DNA from: Liolophura sinensis
Taxonomy: Eukaryota; Mollusca; Polyplacophora; Chitonida; Chitonidae
Assembly (NCBI RefSeq): GCF_032854445.1
Contig: NC_088295.1
Span: 4,590,501 to 4,654,500 of the forward strand
Direction of reading: 5' to 3'
Length of the DNA stretch: 64,000 nt
Within the stretch, counting starts at the first letter, position 1; each line of letters begins with the position of its first letter. Shown here in pieces: positions 25,901 through 36,200 of the stretch. The notes beneath the pieces were generated by a model that was not told the origin of the DNA, made no database searches, and worked only from the letters and a program-made list of their open reading frames with translations. Position numbers and translations under genes: made by a program.

Positions 25901-28900
25901 AACTGCTCAGGTGACTACTTACATGACATCCTGTGTGACAGGTGTAACAGCCCACGTGTGGTTGTTTGTGGACAGGTGGTTCTTGTATTGCTAAGGTGTG
26001 AACTTACATGACATCCTGTGTGACAGGTGTAACAGCCCACGTGTGGTTGTTTGTGGACAGGTGGTTCTTGTATTGCTAAGGTGTGAACTTACATGACATC
26101 CTGTGTGACAGGTGTTGCAGCCCTCTTGTGGTTTTGTGTTTACATCCAGAAAAGATATCTCAACTTCAGATTTAATACTCTTTGCTTATTCTAATCTGTT
26201 CATGGTTTGCTCACTGCTTATGATGTTTTTGCTGTTTGTTCTTGTTTTCACCAGGGTATTTTTCACAGTTATTGGTGAGGAGGGGGATGAGAAATTAGCC
26301 AATCAGATGTTCCCTGTGATACTGGAGAGAACAGGACTGTTGTACGAGATTCCAGAGTACCAGATAGATGTCAGAAGGTAAAACTGCACTGTCTTCCATC
26401 TCCACTTATCTGCCATGCATTATCTTGAACAAGACTATATTGAACACTTGTGCTTCTGTAAAATACATTAAAGAGAAGGTATCATATTTAGTGTCAGTTT
26501 CAAAGTGATATACTGTATGCATAGTAAAACATGTATATTGCAGAGTATAAACTTGTTTGTACAGACAGGTAAAAGTATGTTTTGTTCCTGATATACATTA
26601 CTGTTTCGGTAGGAATAGGAGTACCGTATACATTGTGGGTACACAGCAATATGAGCCAACCTCTTTTGGTGTATATACATGTAAGAATATGTATAATGAC
26701 GTCTTACTTTGTTTGCAAATGCAGTGTGGATTTCGGATTGATGTCAGATTTCTGATTCAAACTCTGTTTTTGTTGGTGTGGTTTTCAGACTCTTGGCTGA
26801 AAGTGTGTATCAACTGTTCAGAGCCTACCCTAGTCTGGTGGTTGACCAGTACACCGAGATCATGGAGTATATCATGTCTACGAGGAACATCACACACAAG
26901 GAGCGTCTCTTCTCTCACCTGGTAAATACATGACTCGGCACAGGTAGAATTACAAACACCCACACACAAGAGTACAGAGATCATGGAGTACAAGGAACAT
27001 CACACACAAGGAGCGTCTCTTCTCTCACCTGGTAAATACATGACTCAGCACAGGTAGAATTACACACACCCACTCACAAGAGGGGTATGCCATGATAAGA
27101 GATGTTCCCCTGAGATGATCTCTATATACCTGTGTCAATGGTTTACACCTGTGTATGCCTCTCTGTTTGGACAGGTGTGGGGTATAGGTGAATACTGCTC
27201 CAACAGCCATGATAAGAGATGTGACCCTGAGATGATCTGTACATACCTGTGTCAATGGTTTACACCTGTGTTTGCCTCTCTGTTTGGACAGGTGTGAGGT
27301 ATAGGTGAATACTGCTCTAACAGCCATGATAAGAGATGTACCCCTGAGATGATCTGTATATACCTGTGTCAGTGGTTTACACCTGTGTATGCCTCTCTGT
27401 TTGGACATGTGTGGGGTATAGGTGAATACTGTTCTAACAGCCATGATAAGAGATGTACCTCTGAGATGATCTGTATATACCTGTGTTTGGACAGGTGTGG
27501 GGTATAGGTGAATACTGCTCCAACAGCCATGATAAGAGATGTGACCCTGAGATGATCTGTACATACCTGTGTCAATGGTTTACACCTGTGTTTGCCTCTC
27601 TGTTTGGACAGGTGTGGGGTATAGGTGAATACTGCTCTAACAGCCATAATAAGAGATGTTCCCCTGAGATGATCTGTATATACCTGTGTCAGTGGTTTAC
27701 ACCTGTGTATGCCTCTCTGTTTGGACATGTGTGGGGTATAGGTGAATACTGTTCTAACAGCCATGATAAGAGATGTACCTCTGAGATGATCTGTATATAC
27801 CTGTGTCAATGGTTTACACCTGTGTATGCCTCTCTGTTTGGACAGATGTGGGGTATAGGTGAATACTGCTCTAACAGCCATGATAAGAGATGTGACCCTG
27901 AGATGATCTGTATATACCTGTGTCAGTGGTTTACACCTGTGTATGCCTCTCTGTTTGGACAGGTGTGGGGTATAGGTGAATACTGATCCAACATCCATGA
28001 TGCGAGATGTATCCCTGAGATGATCTGTATATACCTGTGTTTGGACATGTGTGGGGTATAGGTGAATACTGTTCTAACAGTCACAATAAGAGATATACCC
28101 CTGAGATGATCTGTATATACCTGTGTCAATGGTTTACACCTGTGTATGCCTCTCTGTTTGGACAGGTGTGGGGTATAGGTGAATACAGCTCTAACAGCCA
28201 TGATAAGAGATGTACCCCTGAGATGATCTGTTACACCCGAGTCAATGGTTTACACCTGTGCATGCCTCTCTGTTTGGACAGGTGTGGGGTATAGGTGAAT
28301 ACTGCTCTAACAGCCATGATAAGAGATGTACCCCTGAGATGATTTGCAAGTATTACGAGGCTCTGGAGGCACTGACATACGAGATTTCAGGGATGGTTCA
28401 GTCAGCACCCAGCGAGGAGCTCAGCTCTTTCTCACCCAGACTCGTCACCATCTTGTTATCAGCACTGGCTAAGGTATGTATATAATGTTATTTTTGAACA
28501 GCTCAACTTTAAATTTCTGGACAAAGTTATTGGAATTAAATTCTCTAATGATTTGCATTACTCATTAGTCAGGCTTCTGCAGTGCATGTGTAATTTCGCT
28601 GAACTAAGTATATGTAACAATTAATCTGTGTAAAGCCTTTATGTCTTCCCAGCCAGCTACACAATCTTATGATTCCATTGAATGTAAAGCCACCGATTTT
28701 TCCCCAGATGGTCATTTGATATCTTGAGGCATGATAACAAACATTATAAAGCTTCCATAATTTCTCAGTTGTTGTTTTAGTGCTTCCATCATTTACCAGC
28801 AACCTGCAAAAAATCACTGTACACAGAGATGACAGTCTGGAATCCAGTTCTTGCTGGTTCAGCTGTGGCTTTAAGTCAGGAGGCTCAGGGCAGTGGTGTA

Positions 28901-30158
28901 CTCCGAGCACTCTGGTTTCCTCCATCCATAATGACTTGCACTGTACACAGAGATGACAGTCTGGAATTCAGTTCTTGCTGGTTCAGCTATGGCTGTAAGT
29001 CAGGAGGCCAAATGGCAGTGGTGTACTCCAGACACTCTGGTTACCTCCATCCATAATGACATGCACTGTGCACGTGAAAGTAAAATGAATTGTTTTGTAG
29101 CTGGCCACAAGATGTCAGGACTTGATTCCCCGGGTCATCCTCTGTCTGACAAAGGTCAGCCAACAACAACTGAACAGTAACCTGGAGCCTGAAACCAAGG
29201 AGAGCCTGGTGGACAGAGCCCAGGAGCTCATCAACCTGCTCAAACTTCCCAAGTAAGTCTGGTCGACCTGCTCAAACTTCCCAAGTAAGTCTGGTCGACC
29301 TGCTCAAACTTCCCAAGTAAGTCTGGTCGACCTGCGCAAACTTCCCAAGTAAGTATGGACAACCTGCTAAATCCTCTCAAGAAAGTCTGGACAACCTGCT
29401 TAAACTTCCCAAGTATGTCTGGTCAACCTGCGCAAACTTCCCAAGTAAGTATGGACAACCTGCTAAATCCTCTCAAGAAAGTCTGGACTACCTGCTTAAA
29501 CTTCCCAAGTATGTCTGGTCAACCTGCTCAAACTTCTGAGGTTGGGAAAACCTGCTAAAACTTCTCGATAAGGTCTGGACAACCTGATAAATCTTCTCAA
29601 GAAAGTCTAGACAACCTGCTAAAACTTCCCAAGTTGGGAAAGCTGCTAAAACTTGCCAAGTCAGTCTGGAAAACCTGCTAAAACTTCTCAAATAGGTCTG
29701 AACAGCCTGATCAGACTTCCCAATTAATGGACAACCTACTAAAGCTTTATAGGTTAGTCTGAGTACATTTTGAAACTTGCAAAGTCTGGTTTTCTATTTA
29801 TAAAAATAATATGAAACCAAGGATGAACTACTTAAATCTGTTTTCTTACTTTCCAGCTTTGCATCGGTAATACTGAATCCCTCGGCAGACATTGAATCTG
29901 GCAGGTTAGTAACATGCTTTACCAGAATAACCAAATTCCACAAACACTTTTTGGTCATTGTTTTGCAATGTGTACATGTATTAACACCCAAAAAGTTTCA
30001 AATGCTGCAAATATTGTTGTGTTGTAGTGATTAAAGATCAATATTATCCAAACAAGTTAAGAAATGGGTTTTTTTCTGTTGACAGTTCACATAAAGATCA
30101 CACCTCTGAGGCTGTCATTTTGAGGACCACCCACAGGATTCTCAGACCAGATCTGTGA
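13959..30158 (+). CDS. AP5Z1: AP-5 complex subunit zeta-1, complete, 19 coding exons
   Basis: Zeta subunit of the AP-5 adaptor, which with SPG11 and SPG15 acts in late endosome to Golgi retrieval. Exons: 13959-13999, 14874-15011, 15833-16031, 17682-17728, 17964-18061, 18281-18448, 19127-19330, 20184-20221, 21020-21182, 21683-21861, 22839-22922, 23075-23280, 23474-23560, 26255-26377, 26789-26921, 28282-28473, 29101-29252, 29857-29904, 30086-30158. They join in phase to 2373 nt, 790 aa (human 807). Collinear matches to human AP5Z1 include MALSTIEHLILQAR at the start, NEIDGTPSRNFFSVLN, FKILAWNPRSF, VFHALLDLPCICAALE, VWGIGEYCSNSHDKRC with YYEALEALTYEI, LATRCQDLIPR and INLLKLPNFASVILNPS. The protein is alpha-solenoid-like with no catalytic motif. 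At least six exon ends are multiplied into tandem arrays; the exon copy used here is the one that keeps the frame and carries the unique exon body or acceptor. Confidence 0.94.
14630..14795 (+). mobile_element. MetaSINE-like fragment, diverged
   Basis: Reads GTGGGAAGGTCTGCTGCAAG, then GGTTTCCTCC and CATATAAGTGCAATATTCTT, the reverse orientation of the SINE core at 15473-15738. The tRNA-like head and the tail are lost. It lies in AP5Z1 intron 1. Confidence 0.65.
15473..15738 (-). mobile_element. tRNA-derived SINE with Meta-domain-like core, near full length
   Basis: On the minus strand it starts with a tRNA-like head containing ATGGCTCAGTTGGTTAGCGC (A box) and GTGAGTTCAAGTCCAGC (B box). The core follows (GGAGAGG, GGTCTGGCAGCAACCTGCGG, GGTTTCCTCCCACCATAATG) and it ends in an (AAAT)n tail, seen on the plus strand as ATTTATTTATTTGATTGG. 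The layout and core resemble molluscan MetaSINEs (inference from memory). It lies in AP5Z1 intron 2. Confidence 0.85.
16032..16701 (+). repeat. Donor-seeded minisatellite at AP5Z1 exon 3, 30-bp unit
   Basis: The end of exon 3, TATATCATACAG/GTAACTGTCA, is repeated. The common 30-bp unit is GTAACTGTCAGCACACTCTA plus CATCATACAG, so nearly every unit has CATACAG/GTAACT, a strong donor-like sequence. Larger units at about 16083-16143 and 16192-16257 also copy the preceding 60 bp of exon 3 coding sequence in degraded form (GATGAGCTATCC, GAACAAAAGTGTGGAGTACC). Confidence 0.9.
16702..17410 (+). repeat. Second block of exon 3-derived minisatellite, 36-bp unit
   Basis: It begins with another degraded copy of the exon 3 end (16702-16790), then short 33-bp units, then a 36-bp form: GTAACTGTCACTGTTGCATC plus AGTGTACATCATACAG. 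Units are multiples of 3, so several frames stay open on both strands; these open frames are by-products of the repeat. Confidence 0.88.
18556..19036. repeat. 60-bp minisatellite, eight near-identical copies
   Basis: The unit contains GGCTACATATCTACTTGTAG, TTACATATAAAGATGGATGG and GAGTGGTCTTGAAATCTCTA in AP5Z1 intron 6, about 100 bp after the exon 6 donor. Copies differ at one to three positions (AATCT, AAGCT, AACCT, and GGGTTGG in one), which implies recent expansion. It does not overlap the splice site. Confidence 0.95.
19455..20125. repeat. Minisatellite, about 46-bp unit, intron 7 of AP5Z1
   Basis: Repeats of GGGTAAGTTAGTTGATTGTG followed by GAAACTATAAATCTAGTTTA with alternating CTCTGTGG and CTGTTAGG linkers. 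Each unit carries GGGTAAGT, a donor-like string, but the array starts over 100 bp beyond the exon 7 donor and is not a copy of it. Confidence 0.9.
20375..21019 (+). repeat. Acceptor-seeded minisatellite before AP5Z1 exon 9, 158-bp unit
   Basis: The true acceptor is GTTGACAG/TGTCTGTTGGAAGTGG at 21019/21020. Upstream, TTTTCAG/TGTCTATTTCCAGTGG recurs at 20651, 20809 and 20967 (158-bp period), and shorter variants TTGACAGTGTGTGGTGGAAG fill the rest back to about 20380. Each copy looks like an intron end plus the start of exon 9 (C-L-[LF]-x-V-V-K-I-L). Confidence 0.88.
21340..21645. repeat. Minisatellite, about 65-bp unit, intron 9 of AP5Z1
   Basis: Four to five copies containing TCTGTTCAGGACATGTA, TTAGCTTTGTATGGCCTGTC and ATGATGACATTGGTGATATC. 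The array ends shortly before the exon 10 acceptor at 21682. Confidence 0.85.
22195..22805. repeat. Minisatellite, about 22-bp core unit, intron 10 of AP5Z1
   Basis: The core GACCTTGTCTTGGATACACACT is repeated many times, interleaved with longer variants carrying GTTGTTAGCCTGTGACTTG. The array ends about 35 bp upstream of the exon 11 acceptor at 22838. Confidence 0.88.
23561..26115 (+). repeat. Exon 13-derived tandem array of AP5Z1, 85/91-bp unit, about 30 copies
   Basis: Exon 13 (23474-23560) ends in GTGCTGCTCAG/GTGAGG. The next 2.5 kb repeats almost the whole exon with its donor: GTGAGGACTTACATGACATC, then GGTGTAACAGACTCTGTGTG and GGTTGTGTGTGGACAGGT, ending CTGCTCAG. Units are 85 bp, or 91 bp when a TGTACA insert is present. 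Neither length is a multiple of 3, so chained units shift frame. Three AG/GT steps per unit look like splice sites. Homology to human AP5Z1 needs only one copy, and only the first has the TTATTGCAG acceptor. Confidence 0.93.
26853..27080 (+). repeat. Two-copy duplication of the end of AP5Z1 exon 15 and its donor
   Basis: The exon 15 end (GGAACATCACACACAAGGAG, then TTCTCTCACCTG/GTAAATACATGA) is followed by about 30 bp of intron and then a second, slightly shortened copy at about 26972-27078. The second copy has lost about ten bases after GAGTA. It provides a second donor at 27034. Confidence 0.85.
27081..28281 (+). repeat. Acceptor-seeded array before AP5Z1 exon 16, 117-bp unit
   Basis: The unit runs GTGTGGGGTATAGGTGAATA through GAGATGATCTGTATATACCT to CTCTGTTTGGACAG, 117 bp or 39 codons. 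It copies the intron end and the first 64 nt of exon 16 (VWGIGEYCSNSHDKRC...EMIC). About nine to ten copies precede the true exon 16 at 28282. Because 117 is a multiple of 3, the copies stay open and in frame with exon 16 over long stretches. A TGA at about 27984 and shorter units at about 27480, 28030 and 28230 break the pattern. Confidence 0.92.
28813..29065. repeat. Two-copy 124-bp tandem duplication, intron 16 of AP5Z1
   Basis: TGTACACAGAGATGACAGTC to TCCATCCATAATGAC is present twice with few differences. Each copy ends in CTCTGGTTTCCTCCATCCAT, which recalls part of the SINE core, so an old SINE piece may be included. Confidence 0.8.
29253..29735 (+). repeat. Donor-seeded minisatellite at AP5Z1 exon 17, 32-36 bp unit
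   Basis: The exon 17 end AACCTGCTCAAACTTCCCAA/GTAAGTCTGG is repeated at once: the first copies are exact (GTAAGTCTGGTCGACCTGCT plus CAAACTTCCCAA), then copies drift (GTATGGACAACCTGC, TCTCAAGAAAGTCTGGAC) to about 29735. The first several units each offer a consensus GTAAGT donor. Confidence 0.92.
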
Positions 30159-31100
30159 CACCTGATCTTTCTGAGTGACATTGACAGAGATCTGCCATCT
30201 GATCTTTCTGAGTCTAACATTTGACAGAGACATCTCTGACTTTTGACAGAGATCACACTTCTGATTGTGTGATCATAATGCTTGATAACACACAGGATTT
30301 TCTGACATCTAATGGAGATCACACACCTCCGAGTCAGTAAGCTTGAGGACTGCAGAGGATTCTTGGATCAGAGCTCCGACATGTTATCTGTGGTTGGGAT
30401 CCACAAGGGAGGACTTCATATTCCGCGGTATGGAAAGAGAACATCATCTGCTCCTGATCATGCTCAAATACAGCATAGATAACGAAACAGGAGATATTTC
30501 TTTCATGTAGAACACACATCCAGCTTGTTTCATGAACCTTTGTGTTCTGACCTAGCGCTGTCAGATTTCCAGCTAAATGTATTCAATTCAGTGTATTCTG
30601 AAAATGGTGCTATTTATGGTATTTGTAAGAAAGTGTGGCCTTCAAGATACCAGACGCATTAGTTTTTAATGTACATATGCCAATCTGGTCTCCCAAAATG
30701 CAGTTTGTAAATTCACCTCTCAGAGACTGTTCTCCAGTTTTACTGTTACATCCCATTTATCTATACGACTTCCCTAATGGATAGGATATGATTGGGGGAG
30801 TCGGTGCCATATCGTTTAAGACATGTTAAATCTGTGCTGCCTTTCTGTCCTAAGGCTATCACTGTTAGTTAGCGCAAGCGGAAATTGTTTTTATGGAAGC
30901 AACAAGTTGAACGGCTAAGCTGATTGTAACTACCACGACAGCAAGTCTTCAACCATAGTGGTTACAATAAATAGACATTCCTTTGTGGAACAATGTCATA
31001 TAGAGCTCAACCTATGTATGTTCCTTGATTTGTGACGCATTTGTATCAAGGTATTTAATTTAAGTATGACTATCAGGAATTTAACAGAATGAATAGTACA
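30159..31100 (+). other. AP5Z1 3' untranslated region
   Basis: Non-coding sequence after the TGA at 30156-30158. It starts with a short irregular repeat (TCTGAGTGACATTGACAGAG-like, 30160-30260). The first AATAAA is at 30966-30971, which would give a UTR of about 0.8 kb. Confidence 0.55.
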
Positions 31101-33235
31101 CAATACAGTATTTACATCAACATTTATTACCAATCAGAACAGCACTACTGTACCTTTAATAACATTAGATTCTGTCAGTTATACATCCCTGTATATTTAC
31201 AGCTACGTACACAGATCATCAAGAATTATGACTACTTTCAACTTCTCTCTAATCAGGTATAAATACCTATTTTACAGTAGAACTGTACAGAAGAAGACTT
31301 TATCACTGTCTCAGTTTATTATTTAAGTATACTGTGTGACAAGAATGTGGAGCAGTATGACATTTCTCCTTTCAGCAAATGAGTATCATAGAATCATACG
31401 GGGGAAGGAAACCTCTGGGCAATACATAGTACACATACTGAAATACAGGTACATGTGGGATAGGATTTCAGGCCTCCAGATTACAGGCCGTTCCCTGGAC
31501 AAGTCTGATATCTACGCTAAGGTAGTCGTCTTCATGGCCCGAAGGTCACATAGTTGTGGGTAAATGCAGCAGGAGAGATGGTGGTCTTACATGTACTTGT
31601 AGCTCCATGCATTACATGTGTCAGCGTACATCTGAGACACTGAGAACCATGGAGGTACATGTACTGTCGTCACCTGATGGACAAGGTGTGACAAATACAC
31701 TGAATGATCAGTGACCGGTATGGAGGTACATGTACTGTCGTCACCTGATGGACAAGGTGTGACAAATACACTGAATGATCAGTGACCGGTATGGAGGTAC
31801 ATGTACTGTCGTCACCTGACGGACAGGTGTGACAAATACACTGAATGATCAGTGACCAGTATGGAGGTACATGTACTGTCGTCACCTGAAGGACAGGTGT
31901 GACAAATACACTAAATGATCAGTGACCAGTATGGAAGTACACGTACTGTCGTCACCCGACGGACAGGGGTGACAAATTCACTGAATGATCAGTGAGTAGT
32001 TACGGAGGTACCGTGGATGTAGATATACTGTCGTCACCCGATGGACAGGTGTAACAAATACATTAAATGATCAATGACCAGTTACCCAGAGGTACAGATA
32101 TACACATATAATCGTGTCACTAACAGAGATTCGCCGAATGTGTATAAATACAGGGCTATTTACCACAGGCACAAAATTAGGTGTTTGTTAAACATTGACA
32201 GTATATGGCAATATTAGGGGTCAGTAAGCAGACAAAGCTTTCCAAGTGACCGGGTGAGGAATTTATCCCACTGAAGAACATAACTACATATTGTCAGCAT
32301 GCCTCTGAATGTTATCAGATTGTACACCACACAGCTCCTTTTCACCATCCCTCCACATTCACGGCTTCATCAAGCATCCTGTTCCACTTTGAGTATTGAT
32401 TGTGCCAAAAATTAGCCCCACTGTGCCAAAACCAAGCCAACAAATAACTCCCATAACAACTGGTCAGGAGCTATCACTTAGAGCATTTTCTAATTCATTT
32501 GGTTTAAATAGATTAGTGGAAGAAAATAATGGGAGAACAAAAAAAATGCCCCACACTCACAAAGCAACGAGGCAACATCCATACTGTATCAATCTCTCTT
32601 ACACTCGTATAAAAAGAATTGACAGCTAGCTTATTACATCTCACACAAGCACTAGAATATGCCCACAGTCCATGATAAGTTCAAACCTTGTTCTCCCATG
32701 TTTCCACAATGTATTCACGTTCACAAACCATGGTCTCCGAGCGTGAAACAAACTATTTGTCATTGTTCAAACATTCTAAAATCTTATGTTTGCTCAGCAA
32801 GGTCTTGTCACTGTATACACATCATGCTGATGTTTGTACAAAAAAGCCTTTCAATCACACATCATTGCCATCATGTTCCCATTACAAATACTTGTAATTG
32901 TACAGACCATATGTTCACAGTTTTTGTCCTTGTTCAAAGATTCCAAACGTAACATTCACCCAGTATGGTTCATACAATGAAGTCTTATCATTCACACATT
33001 GTGGTGATGAAATGATGTTAATACCAGAAAACCTTGCCGTTCATACATCACAGCAATGACAACGATGTTTGTCCCCTTCCCACATGAAACAAGAAAGTAT
33101 TGTCCCTGTTCACACATGAAACAAAAAGGTCTTGTCACTGTTCACATATCACGTTGATGAGATGAGTAATCCATCAAGCTCAGGCCTTCCATCAAGCTCA
33201 GGCCTTCCATCACAGATGCTCTAGTAAATATCTGT
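31101..33235 (-). other. GGA 3' untranslated region
   Basis: Non-coding sequence downstream of the GGA stop. The first minus-strand AATAAA signals after the stop are at 31320-31315 and 31128-31123, so the UTR would be about 1.9-2.1 kb and include a 71-bp minisatellite. The GGA and AP5Z1 transcripts would then end only a few hundred bases apart, tail to tail. Confidence 0.45.
31640..32095. repeat. 71-bp minisatellite, about six copies
   Basis: The unit contains ATGGAGGTACATGTACTGTC, GTCACCTGATGGACAAGGTG and AATACACTGAATGATCAGTG. It is regular from 31650 and increasingly diverged after about 31990. It probably lies in the GGA 3' UTR. Confidence 0.88.
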
Positions 33236-36200
33236 TCACAGAGTTGGGAAATTTTCTACATCACCTATATCTGATAGATTCTCATCATTCTGAGAATAGG
33301 TCAGCTTGAATTTTAATCGCACTTTTTCCTGTTAACAATAAAACAAGAAGCAAGTTGTTAGGGTAAAAATAAAGGCTGTCAAATTTCTAACTAGTTCTTA
33401 AACTTTGAGTTTACTAACATTCAGCTGTTTGTTTGCGGTTGGGCATTGTCTTCAACATTTTTACAGCCACATCAAGATGGTGATGTCTTGTAGCAGGTTC
33501 AAAGGCAAATACATTTCCATGTACACGTATAGTGCTGTCTTCCTGAAATGTCATGTGAAAAACACCAGAAAAACAGCAGTCACAGTTACAATGTTGCACA
33601 ATCCTGCCAATCACATACTGAGAGACAACAAACAATTTTACCTTAATTATTTCAGAGGATGGGCTTAAACAGATGCAATGGCCACGTTTTTGTTTTCTGA
33701 TGTGCGTGGTTACTGTATGAATCAACTTTTAATGGGGAATTCTTACAAATTCTAACATTGCATTGCGTGTACACCCCCCATACCCCCCCACCCCCGAGTC
33801 ATATTGTTAGAGGGGCCATGTCAGTATAAACAGCTTCCATCTCGGGTTATTGAAATATCTCAAGCCTGATTGGTTAAGTAACATGGCAGCACTTTCAATT
33901 TCCTAGATGTGGACAATGGTCTTATTATCTTGATTACGCAACATCATGAAAATAAACAATAAAAAAAGAGTTGGATTTTAAACTTCATGTTTAATACTTT
34001 ATCGATGCATGTATACATTTGGTCTGGTGTTGTCTTTTCTTTTAAATACAGCTGCACAATATGCATTCGCACAATGGAGACTGAGGAATTTCTATGCAGG
34101 TTTTTCTTACCAGTATTTTTAATCATCCAGTTTTGTACTTGTAACAATGAATATTAAGGCTTTATAATAAATGTGAGTATAGGTACATGCACCTTGTGGG
34201 AGACCTTACCTTTTGTGGGTTGGCTAACAGCATGACTTGTGTGATGGCTGCAGGCGGGAGAATGGGGTTGTATGCTGGGAGGTCCGTGGCTGAGGGGGGC
34301 TGCAGCTTCACCTTCATCGTCTGTAACAACAAATCATGCCACTACATTTTCTTTGTTTGCTTGAGGTAAATGTCGCTTCAAAGTTACTAGCATTAGATTA
34401 GAATCAATACATTTACTTATTTATTTGATTGGTGTTTTACGCCATACTCAAGAAAATTTCACTTATATGACGGCGACCAACATTACTGTGGAAAGAAACC
34501 AGGCCGAGTCCGGAGGGAAACCCACTACCATATGCAGGTTGCTGCCAGACCTTCCCATGTATATCTTGAGAGGAAGCCAGCATGAGCTAGACTTAAACTC
34601 ACAACGACCACATTGGTGGGAGTCAATTTTGATGGGGCTTGCTGTCTTACCTTGGGCACAACTGCCTGGAAGGTTTCAGTTTTGATGGGGCTTGCTGTCT
34701 TACCTTGGGTGCAGCTGCCTGGAATGCCAATGTTTTGATGGGGCTTGCTGTCTTACCTTTGGTACAGCTACCTGGAAGGTCAATGTTTTGATGGGGCTTG
34801 CTGTCTAGCTGTCTGGAAGGTTAGAAGTCATATTTGGCTTGCTGTCTTATTTTTTGGCACACCTGCCTCCAAGGCCAATGTTTTTATGGGGCTTGCTGCC
34901 TTACCTTGGGGACAGTTGCCTGGAAGGTCAATGTTTTGATAGGACTTGCTGTCTTACCTTAGGCACAGCTGCCTGGAAGGTCAATGTTTTGATGGGGCTT
35001 GCTGCCGTGCTCATGACAGACACAACTACAACAGTCACATCCTCACGCGGACGACCTTTTGCAAAGTGAAACACTATTTTTATGCCATTTTTATCATATG
35101 CATTTAGAGAGGGGACCTCACCTGAAAATAAAATGGATATACATGTAGAAAACAAATACAATATTGCAATCGTTTCACTGTTATAACCAAGTTCTTGAAT
35201 AACAAAAAAAAAAGAAAGAAAAATAGAACAATTTCCTACCAGAAACAAATGAAAATATTTAAGTTTAAGAATTTCATAGTTTACAACTGAAGACAGTTTA
35301 ATCTCATCTGTCTCTATGAACATTACCAGATTAAAACCCACGAGTGTATCACATTCACAATACTTAACATTTCAACACAATTTAACATCAATCTAAATAA
35401 CCTTTATACCCAAAACAAAACAAACAACTTAAAACAAGATCTCACTTTGCCTGTCTTCACTTAACAAATGACAATAGTTGACTCGTGCTAAACAGTGTAT
35501 ACAACCCACATACAAAGCTGTAGCTGATCAGTGTGAACTCACTTGGTTGTATGGTTTCTAGAGGCACCATGATGTCGGTTAATGGAGCCACCTCTGGTCT
35601 TGAGTTTACTGTGTGACTAGGACTGCCTGATGTGGCGTTTGTTTGCTGGAATGGTAAAGGGGCTGGGGCTGGGGCAGAAGGGTTGTGACCCATGGGGTTT
35701 GTCGGCTGAGCAGCTAATGGCACTCCCCATGGTGATGCCTGCTGGGGCTGCCCCTGAGATTTTGCTTGGATCTGATTTAGTGTTAACTTCTGCGGGGCGG
35801 GGCTGAAACAAGGGTAAAACTTATTGTTGTGGAGCACCCACATACAGTCAGTTGAAAAGGTTCCTAACTGACAGATGTATTCGTATCGAATTTTATGAAT
35901 TATTCAATTTAGACCACATGACACACTATAACAAATCCCAAATCAAAAGACACGAGCCTAACATTTAAACACCAGAAAATCTGACATGCACAGGTATTTC
36001 TAAGTTTCAAATCAATCAGCTCTTACCGATTTAAAGGACTTCAGTTAGTCTACTAACTATATATAACCATATATACTCCATTTCAAAACTCCATTAAATC
36101 ATTTCAAATCTTGTAAACCGTGGGAGTAATAATTACCAAGAGATTATGGGTGGTTCTTTGGGAAGGTTCTGCTGCAAGAGAGCCTGCCCTAAAACATCCA

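Noticed and set aside
23561-26115. CRISPR array
   Set aside because: Units are contiguous head-to-tail copies with no unique spacers, and the DNA is eukaryotic.
27025-28294. Long minus- and plus-strand open frames over the 117-bp array
   Set aside because: Open only because the unit is 39 codons long. The minus frames have no homology; the plus frame is noted as a possible in-frame extension of exon 16, not as a separate gene.
35545-35811. Second reading frame over GGA exon 14
   Set aside because: Shadow of the hinge coding sequence; only the frame reading KLTLNQIQAKSQGQ joins in phase with its neighbours.
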